Source of the DNA: Acidobacteriota bacterium
Lineage (GTDB): Bacteria; Acidobacteriota; Blastocatellia; UBA7656
Direction: 5' to 3'
Assembly (NCBI GenBank): GCA_040754075.1
Contig: JBFMDH010000027.1
Span: forward strand, 42,649 to 106,648
Length of the DNA stretch: 64,000 nucleotides
This document shows, piece by piece, positions 54,435 to 63,888 of this stretch. Below the pieces are notes generated by a model. It saw nothing but the letters and a program-made list of their open reading frames with translations. It did not search any database and was not told where the DNA came from. The translations under genes were made by a program, and so were the position numbers. Position 1 is the stretch's first letter. The number at the start of each line of letters is the position of its first letter.

Positions 54435-54579
54435 TGCTGAATGGAAATCGTCTCTTGCTTGTTTTCAGCCTCTAACTGTAGTAGTTTTTTGACAGCCGAT
54501 GAAAACGATGTAAACACGATGAATCACAACCGAATCGACCGCGCTTGTCACCGAGAAAGGAAACGAGCGCATTTTTTGT

Positions 54580-56634
54580 ATGTCAGGAAATTTACCAGCA
54601 GTGAAAACCGTAAGTTTACCCGAAGAAGCCATCAGGTCTCTATTTGGACCTTATGATGAAAATATCAAGCAACTGGAAAGTCTTATTCCGGTGCGCGTCA
54701 ACCTGCGCGGCAATGAGTTGATCATTGAAGGCGAAGAAGCCGACGCTCATGTGGTTGAGCAAATCCTCACCGACTACGCGGCGCTTTTTAAAGAAGGTCA
54801 GCGCATGTCGAATGATGAGTTGAAGTCCGCCTTCAAACAGATTGCCGAAGACCGCGCTTATCGGTTGCGCGATTACTTTACCAAAGCGCGCATCAATCCG
54901 GCGGGCAAAAAACAGGTGGTCGCGAAATCCTTCAATCAACGCCGCTACCTCGAAGCCATCGAGAAAAGCGACATTGTTTTCGGTATCGGTCCCGCCGGAA
55001 CCGGCAAAACTTTTCTTGCGGTGGCGATGGCTGTGCAAGCCTTGATGCAAAAGCGCGTCAATCGCATTGTGCTGGCGCGACCGGCGGTTGAAGCCGGTGA
55101 AAAACTCGGATTTTTGCCCGGCGACTTGCAAGACAAAGTCGACCCTTATTTGCGCCCGCTTTACGATTCGCTATTTGATCTGGTCGATTATGAACGGGTG
55201 ACCAAATTACTCGAAAAGCGTGTCATCGAAGTCGCGCCGCTGGCATTTATGCGCGGGCGGGCGCAACCCCTGAATAGTTTACTCATGACACCGACGGGTT
55301 GGCGCAAGATGGGTGATATTGAAGTCGGTGATTTTGTTATTGGCTCTGATGGCAAACCGACAATGGTGACCGGCGTTTTCCCGCAAGGCAAAAAAGCGGT
55401 TTACCGCTTGACGATGACTGACGGTTCAAGCGCGATTGCCTGCGCGGAACACCTCTGGCAAGTCAAAACTCTGGAAGATAAACAGCGCAACCGACCTGCG
55501 AGAGTTTTAGAGACTCAGGAAATGCTCGGCAATTATCGCCGTAATCAGCAATATCGTTATGAACTGCCATTGCTTTCCGCGCCGATTGAATGGGCAGAGC
55601 AAGCGATTCCGCTTGACCCTTATGCGCTTGGCTTGATGCTCGGTGATGGTTGTATTTCGGATAAAACCTCGCCATCTTTTGCAACCGCCGATACGGAACT
55701 GGTTTCGTCACTCAGCGCGGCCTTTTCGGGTAAGAGTTTGAACATTCGCCGTAAATCAGCGGGTGATTATGTCATCGTAAATCCGTTAGCCGGAAAAGGC
55801 GGCAACAAGTTTACCCCGGTTCGTAATCCGCTCACCGTAGCGTTACGCGAATTGCAATTATCCGGCACCTATTCGAGCACAAAATTTATTCCCGAAACGT
55901 ATCTTTATAACCGCGCAGAAATTCGCATCGCGGTTTTGCAAGGGTTGTTGGATACAGATGGTGGTCCGGTTTCACAGGAAGGGCGAACCTGTCGCATTCA
56001 ATACTCAACTACATCTGAACGACTGAAAGACGATGTAGTTTTTCTGGTACGTTCGCTGGGCGGTGTCGCGCACTGGCGTAAACCGGGATTCGCTAACGGC
56101 AGACCGGTTGCTTATCGCAATGACGCATACATTCTGGATATTCGTTTGCCTGAGCGCATCAAACCGTTCCGCTTAAAACGGAAAGCAGAAATATATGAAG
56201 CCGCAGGCGGCGGTCGTCCCATGCGATTTATCAAAAACATCGACTATGTAGGTGAGCAGGAAACGCAGTGCATTCGCGTCGCTGCAAGCGATTCGCTTTA
56301 CCTGACCGATGATTTTATTCTGACCCATAACACCCTGGGGGATGCGTTTATCATTTTGGATGAAGCGCAAAATACCACCACCGAGCAGATGAAAATGTTT
56401 TTGACGCGCATCGGGTTTGGTTCGCAGGCGGTCATCACCGGCGACGTGACGCAAATTGATTTACCTACAGGAAAACGTTCGGGGCTGGTCGAAGCGCAAA
56501 ATATTTTAAAAGGCATCGAAGGCATCGAATTCATTTATTTCAACGAAAAAGATGTGGTGCGCCATCAACTGGTACAGATGATTATTCAGGCTTACGAGCG
56601 CAGCACGAAGACCAATTTTGAAGAAAAACTCTGA
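54580..56634 (+). CDS. phoH: PhoH family ATPase/RNA helicase-like protein with class 3 intein
   Basis: Precursor 684 aa. Removing a 357-aa intein (residues 228-584) gives a 327-aa PhoH protein, normal length. PhoH proteins are P-loop NTPases linked to RNA processing and near ybeY. Walker A is GPAGTGKT (137-144) and Walker B IILDEAQN follows the intein (590-598), so the intein separates the two ATP motifs. The N-terminal KH-like region (about 35-70) is present. It starts the conserved phoH/7TM-HD/ybeY/corC/era run. Confidence 0.95.
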   Translation: MSGNLPAVKTVSLPEEAIRSLFGPYDENIKQLESLIPVRVNLRGNELIIEGEEADAHVVEQILTDYAALFKEGQRMSNDELKSAFKQIAEDRAYRLRDYFTKARINPAGKKQVVAKSFNQRRYLEAIEKSDIVFGIGPAGTGKTFLAVAMAVQALMQKRVNRIVLARPAVEAGEKLGFLPGDLQDKVDPYLRPLYDSLFDLVDYERVTKLLEKRVIEVAPLAFMRGRAQPLNSLLMTPTGWRKMGDIEVGDFVIGSDGKPTMVTGVFPQGKKAVYRLTMTDGSSAIACAEHLWQVKTLEDKQRNRPARVLETQEMLGNYRRNQQYRYELPLLSAPIEWAEQAIPLDPYALGLMLGDGCISDKTSPSFATADTELVSSLSAAFSGKSLNIRRKSAGDYVIVNPLAGKGGNKFTPVRNPLTVALRELQLSGTYSSTKFIPETYLYNRAEIRIAVLQGLLDTDGGPVSQEGRTCRIQYSTTSERLKDDVVFLVRSLGGVAHWRKPGFANGRPVAYRNDAYILDIRLPERIKPFRLKRKAEIYEAAGGGRPMRFIKNIDYVGEQETQCIRVAASDSLYLTDDFILTHNTLGDAFIILDEAQNTTTEQMKMFLTRIGFGSQAVITGDVTQIDLPTGKRSGLVEAQNILKGIEGIEFIYFNEKDVVRHQLVQMIIQAYERSTKTNFEEKL
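55261..56331 (+). mobile_element. class 3 intein in PhoH (LAGLIDADG type)
   Basis: 357 aa inserted between FMRGR and TLGDAFI. It starts with Ala228 instead of Cys or Ser, and ends THN with +1 Thr585. The class 3 WCT set is present: Trp293 after the block-B His (CAEHLWQV), Cys564 in block F (ETQCIRV) and Thr582 in block G (LTHN). Endonuclease motifs [11 protein letters not shown] and [11 protein letters not shown] keep both aspartates. Confidence 0.93.
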
Positions 56635-56639
56635 TAAAT

Positions 56640-56828
56640 GCGAATTGCGGATTGCGGATTGCAACAGGTGTCATTGTCTTTCAGCAATTCGCAGGCAAGC
56701 GATGGGTATGAAAATGAAAAAAGGTAAAGCGATGAAAAAGCAAATCCGCCATCCGCAATCCAACTGGGCGTGGACGGAATTTGCCAGTGCATCCGCAATC
56801 CGCAATCCGCAATCCGCAATCCGCAATT
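56640..56828. repeat. facing heptamer arrays (GCGGATT type)
   Basis: GCGAATT, GCGGATT, GCGGATT and GCAACAG (56640-56667) face five copies of ATCCGCA (56791-56825). An internal ATCCGCC/ATCCGCA pair lies near 56744-56757. The unit is the same as the GATTGCG array in the SpoIID-DedA linker. The element fills the phoH to 7TM-HD gap. Confidence 0.9.
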
Positions 56829-56833
56829 AAGTT

Positions 56834-59239
56834 ATGCCCAAGCCCGCAACAACTCGTTCCCCGCGCGCGACTAAAGCCCTTGATGGCGTGAAGCGATTTT
56901 CTGCGACCATTTCCGATCAGGCGTTTATTGATGCAGGCGTTGGCATCTTTATTATCGTGGCGCTTTCCATGCTGTTGCTCAAAAGTTATCAGCAACCGCA
57001 AATCCAACCGCTGCCCGCCGGAACCACTGCGCCTGCCGACATCATCGCGCCACAGGATTTACGGGTTGAAGACCACACCGAAACCGAACGATTGCGCGCG
57101 GAAGCCGCCGCCGCCGTATTGCCGGTTTACGATTATGTGCAAAAAGATGTGCGCGATATGCGCAGCCGGGTTGCCCAGATGTTTGAAATCGGGCGCACCG
57201 CTGAACCGGAAATCACCAATGATCAACTGAGCGAAAAAATCCAACAGGAAACCGGCATCATTGTGGATGACGAACAATTGCAGACCCTGTTGCGACATCG
57301 CTTCGGGTTTGAGTTGGAGAAATTGTTGATTGATCATTTTGAATCGGTGATGGCTGCCGGTGTGGTGACCAATCGCAGTCAACTCATGAAATATGGAACC
57401 TCGGGCATCATTCGTCGTGACCGGCGCGATAATACGGAAACCACCATCACCGATATTTCGGGAATTAAAGATTTGATAACCGCGCGCGCCCAACTGCGTT
57501 CGGAAAAACTGGTCTGGCCTGCCGATTATCATGCCGGAGAACGGAAACTGTTGGGCGAAATCCTCGGCTCGATTGTCGTCACCAATCTCGAATATAACGA
57601 AGCCGAAACCGAAACCCGGCGTCAGGCGATGCGCGAAGAAATTCCCACGGTGATTTTTAGAGTGGATAAAGGTCAGCGGGTGGTTGAGCGCGGCGAACTC
57701 GTCACCCCGCCCAAAGCGTCGCTTCTGGAAGCTGCTTCGACACTGCGACCGACCGGACAACGGGCGATTGAATTTGCCGGCACCATAGTCATTGTGATGA
57801 TGCTGGTGCTGGTTTTGTGGCAATATCTGGGACGTTATCAAAGCCGTCACGTGCGCGTGCGTCGCCATTTTCTTTTGCAGGTCACGGCGTTTGTGGTCAC
57901 GCTTGGACTGGCGCGATTGTTTTTCGCGCTCGCTTCGATGATCAGCAATTCGGTATCAACCGCGCCGTTTAACTCCGAAATCGGTTACAAATATCTCGCG
58001 CCGCTGGCGGTCGGCGCGGCGCTCGTCACGATTTTGACAGATTCCCATGCGGCGTTTGTTTTTGCGGCGATTCTCGGCGTGTTTATCGGCATTCTTTCGG
58101 GCAATATTTATCTGGCGGTTTACACCCTGGTCACTTCGGTTGCGGCGCTCTATTACCTGCAAAATTGTCGTGACCGCACGGAACTGGTGATGGGCGGTTT
58201 GTGGATTGGACTGGTGAATGCCGCGGCTGCCCTGGCGCTTGATTTACTGGGCGCGGCTGAAGCCGGTTTACTGAATACGGGTGGCTGGAACTGGCTGTTT
58301 ATTGCGCTCTTTCACGCCGTGTGCGGTTTTGCCAGCGGCGTGCTCTCGTCGATGTTCGCCTCCATTCTGTTGCCCTTGTTTGAGTGGTTGTTTGAAATCA
58401 CCACCAACATTAAATTGCTTGAACTGTCGAATTTGAATTTGCCCTTACTCAAGCAACTCGCTGAACAAGCGCCCGGCACTTATCATCATTCGATTATGGT
58501 CGGTTTGCTTTCCGCCAAAGCCGCCGAAGCGATTGGCGGCGACCCGCTGTTTACCCGCGTTGCCTGTCTCTACCACGACATCGGTAAAAGCATTCGCCCG
58601 ACCTACTTCATCGAAAACCAGACCTTTTCCGGCAACCCGCACGATAGGCTCGAACCGAAAATGTCTTCGATTATTCTGGCAAATCATGTCAAACAAGGCA
58701 TCGAACTCGCCAAACAATACAAACTGCCGCCGCGTCTCATCGCAGTTATCCCGCAACATCACGGCACCGGGTTGATGAAATATTTTTACTATAAAGCCAA
58801 AGCGGTCGCGTCTGACCCGGAATCGGCGGCGCTTGAAAAAGAGTTTCGTTATCCGGGACCCAAACCGCAAACCAAAGAAGCCGGAATTATTATGATTGCC
58901 GATTCCGTCGAAGCCGCTTCGCGCACCGTGCAGGAACCGACCCCGGCGAAATTTAAAAACATGATCGATATGATCATCACCCGGCTTCAGGATGATGGAC
59001 AACTTGATGAATGCGACATCACCTTGCGCGAATTGAATCTCGTCGCCGAAAGTTTCACCAAGACCTTGCTGGCGATTCAGCATCATCGCATCAGCTATCC
59101 GGGATACGATTTCGATAAAGCCCCGACTCAGGCTGCGAAAAATATCGAAACCAATCAAAAGATCGGCGCAGCCAATCCGATTCCGGTAATAACAGATTCG
59201 CCGCCCAAGGCGATTGGGAAAGAAGCGCTTGGCGATTGA
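56834..59239 (+). CDS. 7TM receptor with HD-GYP-like hydrolase domain (PgpH type)
   Basis: 801-aa membrane protein: N-terminal transmembrane segment, large extracytoplasmic domain (about 60-310), about seven transmembrane helices (about 320-530) and a cytosolic HD hydrolase domain. HD motifs are TYHHSIMVG, CLYHDIGKS, HDRLEP and IPQHHG. In Listeria PgpH this family degrades cyclic di-AMP. Its last 26 bp overlap ybeY. No clear ribosome-binding site; the region before the ATG is heptamer array. Confidence 0.92.
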   Translation: MPKPATTRSPRATKALDGVKRFSATISDQAFIDAGVGIFIIVALSMLLLKSYQQPQIQPLPAGTTAPADIIAPQDLRVEDHTETERLRAEAAAAVLPVYDYVQKDVRDMRSRVAQMFEIGRTAEPEITNDQLSEKIQQETGIIVDDEQLQTLLRHRFGFELEKLLIDHFESVMAAGVVTNRSQLMKYGTSGIIRRDRRDNTETTITDISGIKDLITARAQLRSEKLVWPADYHAGERKLLGEILGSIVVTNLEYNEAETETRRQAMREEIPTVIFRVDKGQRVVERGELVTPPKASLLEAASTLRPTGQRAIEFAGTIVIVMMLVLVLWQYLGRYQSRHVRVRRHFLLQVTAFVVTLGLARLFFALASMISNSVSTAPFNSEIGYKYLAPLAVGAALVTILTDSHAAFVFAAILGVFIGILSGNIYLAVYTLVTSVAALYYLQNCRDRTELVMGGLWIGLVNAAAALALDLLGAAEAGLLNTGGWNWLFIALFHAVCGFASGVLSSMFASILLPLFEWLFEITTNIKLLELSNLNLPLLKQLAEQAPGTYHHSIMVGLLSAKAAEAIGGDPLFTRVACLYHDIGKSIRPTYFIENQTFSGNPHDRLEPKMSSIILANHVKQGIELAKQYKLPPRLIAVIPQHHGTGLMKYFYYKAKAVASDPESAALEKEFRYPGPKPQTKEAGIIMIADSVEAASRTVQEPTPAKFKNMIDMIITRLQDDGQLDECDITLRELNLVAESFTKTLLAIQHHRISYPGYDFDKAPTQAAKNIETNQKIGAANPIPVITDSPPKAIGKEALGD

Positions 59240-59717
59240 CATTATCAACAAACAGCGATTGCTTAAAATCAACCGGCGTACATTCAGCGAACTGGCGCGC
59301 GCAACCCAGCAATCGCTGGCGCAAATTGATCATCTCCATCGCGCCGATGCACAATTATCAATTGTTTTTGTGCGCGACCCGAAGATGCGCCAGTTGAACC
59401 GGCTGTATCGGGGCAAAGATTACGCCACTGACGTGTTATCCTTTCAAAGCGGTGGCGAACCGCATGCCGCCGGGGATTTCGTTGATGAAAATTATTTAGG
59501 TGATATAGTCATTTCAACCGATACGGCGCTCAGGCAAGCGCAAGCTGCCGGGCTTTCAGTTGAGCGCGAAATACAGGAGTTGATCATTCACGGCATCTTG
59601 CATTTGAACGGTTATGACCACGAAACCGATAACGGCGAAATGCATCGCCTGGAATTGCAGTTGAGGAAACGGCTACTAAAGAAGTCTGGAGTCTGGAGTC
59701 TGGAGTCTGGAGTCTAA
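59214..59717 (+). CDS. ybeY: endoribonuclease YbeY
   Basis: 167-aa zinc metallo-RNase for 16S rRNA 3' maturation and ribosome quality control. The metal site HGILHLNGYDHETDNGEMH (H-x3-H-x5-H) is intact. It starts at TTG 59214 (or TTG 59229), overlapping the upstream gene. The last 11 residues (KSGVWSLESGV) and the stop codon are encoded by a heptamer array, so the natural C-terminus has been replaced or extended. Confidence 0.94.
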   Translation: MGKKRLAIDIINKQRLLKINRRTFSELARATQQSLAQIDHLHRADAQLSIVFVRDPKMRQLNRLYRGKDYATDVLSFQSGGEPHAAGDFVDENYLGDIVISTDTALRQAQAAGLSVEREIQELIIHGILHLNGYDHETDNGEMHRLELQLRKRLLKKSGVWSLESGV

Positions 59718-59834
59718 ATCGAAGAGAAAGGATTTTATGCTCAAGATTTATTGCTCTGAAATTTTCAGTCTTCCGTTTCCAAAATGGTTTGGAGTTGAGG
59801 ACTCCAGACTCCGGACTCCAGACTCTGGACTATG
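59684..59834. repeat. facing heptamer arrays spanning ybeY end and CorC start
   Basis: Four copies of GTCTGGA and then GTCTAAA (59684-59718) supply the ybeY stop. The facing array is GACTCCA, GACTCCG, GACTCCA, GACTCTG and GACTATG (59800-59834); its last unit contains the ATG of the next gene. Confidence 0.92.
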
Positions 59835-61106
59835 ATTACTGAATTGTTATTGACCGGTGTGGCGCTCGTTGTGCTGGTCATTCTTTCAATCGTAAAAACC
59901 GCGTATGAATCGTTGAGCGAAGTGACGCTCAGGGTGATGGTGAGCGAACGCGAAGCCAGTCACCGGGCGCGCTTTTTTCGCGAAGTGCTCGAACATCGCC
60001 AGAAATTTGAATTGATTCTCGTGCTCGGCACCCAGCTTTCCATTGCGCTCATCGCCATCCTGCTCACCCACGCTTTAACGACCTCAAAATTGCAATCACC
60101 CCTGCTCATTGCCTTTGTGACGATTCTTACGGTCATTTTATTGTTTCGCCAGTTTGTGCCGCGCCTGATTGTTCAGAACCGCCCGGAGCGTATGCTCTGG
60201 TTGATGTTGCCGCCATTTGAGATTTTCTATCGCGCCTTTTCGATTTTCGTGATGCCGCTGGTGCGCTTGCTGGAAAAATTCAAGACCGATGAAATCGAAG
60301 AATCGCTCACCGAAGAGGTTGATGAAGACGAAGCCGCCCAGGAGGTCGAAGCCTTCATCGAAGTCGCCGAAGAAGAAGGCATCATCGAAGAGGACGAAGG
60401 CGAGTTGATTCAATCGGTAATTGAATTTGGCGATACCCTGGTCGGCGAAGTCATGCGCCCGCGCACTCAAATTGTCGCCATTTCGATTAATGCTACGGTC
60501 GAAGATGCGCGACGGTTGATTATGGAGAAAAAGTATTCGCGCATTCCGGTTTATCAGGAAAGCATCGATGACATCAAGGGCATCGTTTATGTGCGCGATT
60601 TGCTCGCCTTTTGCGAACCCGATAAATTGCACACCCCGGTCAGTGAAGTCATGCGCGATGTTCATAATGTCCCGGAGAGTAAACCGATTGCCGATTTGCT
60701 CGAAGATATGCAACGCGAAAAGGTGCAGATGGCAATCGTCATTGATGAATATGGCGGGGTTGCCGGACTCATCACCGTCGAAGACATGATTGAAGAGGTG
60801 ATGGGCGAGATTGAAGACGAAGACCGCGCTCACATCGATAAGCCGATTGAGCAACTCGCAGATGGTTCATATGAACTCGACGGCAGCACCGAAATCAGGG
60901 TTGTCGAAAATTTATTTGAACGCGATATTGAAGCCGACGATTTCACGACGCTTGCCGGGTTGTTGATGAATGAAATGAATCGCGTGCCGCACGTCGGCGA
61001 AAAGCTGGAATTCAAAGGTATCGAGTTTGAAGTTGTTGATGCGGATGGGCAGAAGGTCAATCGCATCCGGTTACGCGCGGTTCAACCTATTCATCTCGAT
61101 AAGTAG
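59832..61106 (+). CDS. CNNM/CBS-domain (HlyC/CorC) transporter family protein
   Basis: 424 aa: a DUF21 membrane domain with three to four helices (about 1-150), two CBS domains (about 205-330, MRPRTQIVAISINATVED and YGGVAGLITVEDMIEE) and a C-terminal CorC_HlyC domain (GSTEIRVVENLFERDI onward). The family moves Mg2+ or Co2+ or guards Mg2+ levels; it is often next to ybeY. The start codon lies in a repeat unit and has no Shine-Dalgarno sequence. Confidence 0.92.
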   Translation: MITELLLTGVALVVLVILSIVKTAYESLSEVTLRVMVSEREASHRARFFREVLEHRQKFELILVLGTQLSIALIAILLTHALTTSKLQSPLLIAFVTILTVILLFRQFVPRLIVQNRPERMLWLMLPPFEIFYRAFSIFVMPLVRLLEKFKTDEIEESLTEEVDEDEAAQEVEAFIEVAEEEGIIEEDEGELIQSVIEFGDTLVGEVMRPRTQIVAISINATVEDARRLIMEKKYSRIPVYQESIDDIKGIVYVRDLLAFCEPDKLHTPVSEVMRDVHNVPESKPIADLLEDMQREKVQMAIVIDEYGGVAGLITVEDMIEEVMGEIEDEDRAHIDKPIEQLADGSYELDGSTEIRVVENLFERDIEADDFTTLAGLLMNEMNRVPHVGEKLEFKGIEFEVVDADGQKVNRIRLRAVQPIHLDK

Positions 61107-61183
61107 CCGACTCGATTAACCGCGCCAATTTGCTGTTGAGCAAAAAGGTCGGTGACCGGATAGGTCAGCTAAGGAAAAAAATA

Positions 61184-62086
61184 TTGGCTCAGAAAAATCG
61201 TAAACAGAAATCGGGATTTGTCGCTTTTATCGGGCGTCCCAACGCCGGTAAATCAACCTTGTTGAATAGACTGGTGGGCGAAAAAATCGCCATCGTCTCC
61301 GATAAACCGCAAACCACCCGCACACGTATTCGCGGCATTTTGACCAAACCCGAAGGTCAAGTGGTGTTTCTCGATACGCCGGGCATTCATAAACCGGGCT
61401 ACAAATTGAACCGGCGAATGATGACTGTGGTTGCCGACGCTTTGCTTTCGGTAGACCTGTTGTTGCTGATGGTTGACGCGACGCAAGCCAAAGGCGCGGG
61501 CGACAAATTCGTGCTCGATATGCTCAGACACGTCGAAAAGCCGGTATTTTTGCTGCTCAATAAAATCGATAAAATCGCCGATAAGAGCCGCTTGCTCAGT
61601 TTAATTAAAAGTTACACGGCTGAACGCGAATTTGCCGAAGTGATTCCGCTATCCGCGCTCAAAAAAGATAATGTTGATTTGTTGCTCGAAAAAATTTTTG
61701 CGTATCTGCCCGAAGGCGAACCGTTTTATGAAGCCGACGATTTGACCGACCAACCCGAACGTGTGCTGGTTGCCGAACTGGTGCGCGAAAAAATTTTGCA
61801 GGTCACCAAAGAAGAGTTGCCTTATGTGACGGCAGTAGTAACCGAACGTTGGGAAGAGACCGATGAGTCATTGAAAATTTATTGTTTGATTTATGTGGAA
61901 AAGGCTTCGCATAAATCCATCATCATCGGGCGCGGCGGCGAACGTCTGAAAGAGATCGGCACGGCGGCGCGACAGGAAATCGAAAAGTTTCTGGGACGCA
62001 AAATCTTTTTAGGCTTGCACGTCAAGGTGCGCGAACACTGGCGCGATGATGAACGTGTACTCGACGAACTCGGCATTCAGGAATGA
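61184..62086 (+). CDS. era: GTPase Era
   Basis: 300-aa ribosome-assembly GTPase. G motifs: G1 GRPNAGKST, G3 DTPGIHKP, G4 NKIDKI, and the C-terminal KH domain (IIIGRGGERLKEIGTAARQE) that binds the 16S rRNA end. I start at TTG 61184: AAGGA (61171-61175) sits 8 nt upstream and this gives the normal Era length; the open frame reaches a TTG at 61130. Confidence 0.96.
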   Translation: MAQKNRKQKSGFVAFIGRPNAGKSTLLNRLVGEKIAIVSDKPQTTRTRIRGILTKPEGQVVFLDTPGIHKPGYKLNRRMMTVVADALLSVDLLLLMVDATQAKGAGDKFVLDMLRHVEKPVFLLLNKIDKIADKSRLLSLIKSYTAEREFAEVIPLSALKKDNVDLLLEKIFAYLPEGEPFYEADDLTDQPERVLVAELVREKILQVTKEELPYVTAVVTERWEETDESLKIYCLIYVEKASHKSIIIGRGGERLKEIGTAARQEIEKFLGRKIFLGLHVKVREHWRDDERVLDELGIQE

Positions 62087-62210
62087 GCTTTAATGCGCGG
62101 TATCCGGTTGCAGCAATTGATCAAGGTGATGATGGAAGACCGGATTGAGCCAAAGGTGCCACATTGATTTCCCGGCGAATGTGGCGGATCGAGATTGATT
62201 ATCCCCGTGA

Positions 62211-62237
62211 ATCGGTTTCATCCGTTTAATCCGAGGG
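62211..62237. repeat. nonamer array fragment
   Basis: ATCGGTTTC, ATCCGTTTA and ATCCGAGGG, a reverse-orientation relative of the array at 37763. The 266-bp gap 62087-62352 contains no other feature I recognise. Confidence 0.6.
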
Positions 62238-62352
62238 TAAGTTTAACCTTTGAATTGATAACCCTGGGTTTTCGTAAACGAAATTTTAATTCTAAGTTAC
62301 GCTCAGCCTTGCTCAGATAGCATCAATCTGCAACTCATGGTTCGGAGAAATT

Positions 62353-63888
62353 ATGAAGCGAATCGCACTGGTTATTTGTTTAAGCGTGTTTGTTTTTCAA
62401 TCGGTCATTGTCATCAACGCACAATCGAAAATCACAAGTGTGCGCAGTTTTCGTGAAGCGCGTGAAGTCGAAATCCTCAATGAATTCGCGGATTTTCTGG
62501 CAATTCCCAACGTCGCATCCGACAGCGTCAACATTCGCCGCAATGCCGAGCAGTTGATGCGGATGATGCGGCGGCGCGGCATTGAAACCAGACTTTTGGA
62601 AGGCAACGGCCCGCCTGTGGTTTTCGGGGAATTGAAAGCGGCAGGCGCAACCCAGACGATTTGCATCTACGCGCATTACGACGGGCAACCGGCGGATGCC
62701 TCGAAATGGGCAAACGACCCGTTCAAACCGACATTGCGTGATAAGCCACTGGAAGCGGGCGGGCAGGTTATCGGGTTTCCAAAAACCGGTGAAAAAATCA
62801 ATCCCGAATGGCGGCTCTATGCGCGTTCGGCGTCCGATGATAAAGCGCCGATTATCGCTGTGCTTGCGGCGCTTGACGCTTTACAGGCGATGAACCGGAA
62901 GCCAACCGTGAATTTGAAATTCTTCTTTGAAGGCGAAGAAGAAGCCGGTTCGCCAAACCTCGAAGAACTGGTCAAACGCCATGCGGAATTCCTCAAAGCC
63001 GACGTGTGGATTTGCGCCGATGGTCCCGTGCATCAAACCCGCAAACAGCAAATCGTTTTCGGGGTGCGCGGCGTGGTGTCGCTCACCGTGACGCTTTACG
63101 GAGCCGAACGCGGTTTGCATAGCGGGCATTATGGTAACTGGGCGCCCAATCCCGCTTTGCGACTGGTCAGATTACTCGCCAGTATGAAAGACGATAAAGA
63201 GCGTGTCCTGGTCGATGGTTTCTATGACGATGTTGAACCATTAGGTGAAGCCGAAAAAACCGCTTTAAAAGCGATGCCCGCGATTGATGAAGAGTTGAAG
63301 CGCGAATTAGGCATTGGGCGAACGGAAGGCGGCGGGCGGGCGCTTGCCGAACTCATCAACGAGCCATCGCTTAACATTGACGGCATACGCAGTGAATATG
63401 TCGGCGAGCAAGCGCGAACGATTATTCCATCGGAAGCGACCGCGACGATTGATTTGCGATTGGTAAAAGGCATTGACCCGCGTCGTCAGGTTGAGCGGGT
63501 GATTGCCCACATCAAAAAACAGGGCTATGTTGTGACCGCCGATGAACCGACGCGCGAGATGCGGTTTAAACACCCGCTGATTGCGCGGGTCGTGAGCGCA
63601 GGTGGCTACAGGGCTGTGCGAACTTCGATGACCTTGCCGGTGTCGCAAAAAATCATTCGCGCCGTCGAATCGGCATTGAGTTATCAGCCGGTTTTGACGC
63701 CGACATTGGGCGGCAGTGTGCCGCTTTATATTTTTGAATCGGCGACCGGCGCGCCGCAAATCGCTTTGCCGATTGTCAATCACGACAACAATCAACACGC
63801 CGCCAATGAGAATGTGCGGTTACAGAATTTGTGGGATGGCATCGAAATATTCGCCGCATTGATGATGATGAATGGCTTTGTTGCATAA
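62353..63888 (+). CDS. exported M20 family peptidase
   Basis: 511-aa zinc peptidase with a signal peptide (KRIALVICLSVFVFQSVIVI). Metal ligands: YAHYDGQPAD, ASDDKAPI, EGEEEAGSPN and a C-terminal VNHDNNQHAANE. The dimerisation domain begins ERGLHSGHYG. It belongs to the carnosinase/ArgE-like group with an N-terminal REVEILNEFADFLAIPNVAS block. Probably periplasmic peptide hydrolysis. CGGAGAAATT precedes the ATG. Confidence 0.9.
   Translation: MKRIALVICLSVFVFQSVIVINAQSKITSVRSFREAREVEILNEFADFLAIPNVASDSVNIRRNAEQLMRMMRRRGIETRLLEGNGPPVVFGELKAAGATQTICIYAHYDGQPADASKWANDPFKPTLRDKPLEAGGQVIGFPKTGEKINPEWRLYARSASDDKAPIIAVLAALDALQAMNRKPTVNLKFFFEGEEEAGSPNLEELVKRHAEFLKADVWICADGPVHQTRKQQIVFGVRGVVSLTVTLYGAERGLHSGHYGNWAPNPALRLVRLLASMKDDKERVLVDGFYDDVEPLGEAEKTALKAMPAIDEELKRELGIGRTEGGGRALAELINEPSLNIDGIRSEYVGEQARTIIPSEATATIDLRLVKGIDPRRQVERVIAHIKKQGYVVTADEPTREMRFKHPLIARVVSAGGYRAVRTSMTLPVSQKIIRAVESALSYQPVLTPTLGGSVPLYIFESATGAPQIALPIVNHDNNQHAANENVRLQNLWDGIEIFAALMMMNGFVA

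Noticed and set aside
57059..59272. Two long minus-strand frames (269 and 275 codons)
   Set aside because: Antisense to the 7TM-HD gene; His/Phe-rich composition typical of shadow frames.
60138..60854. 238-codon minus-strand frame
   Set aside because: Antisense to the CorC-family gene.
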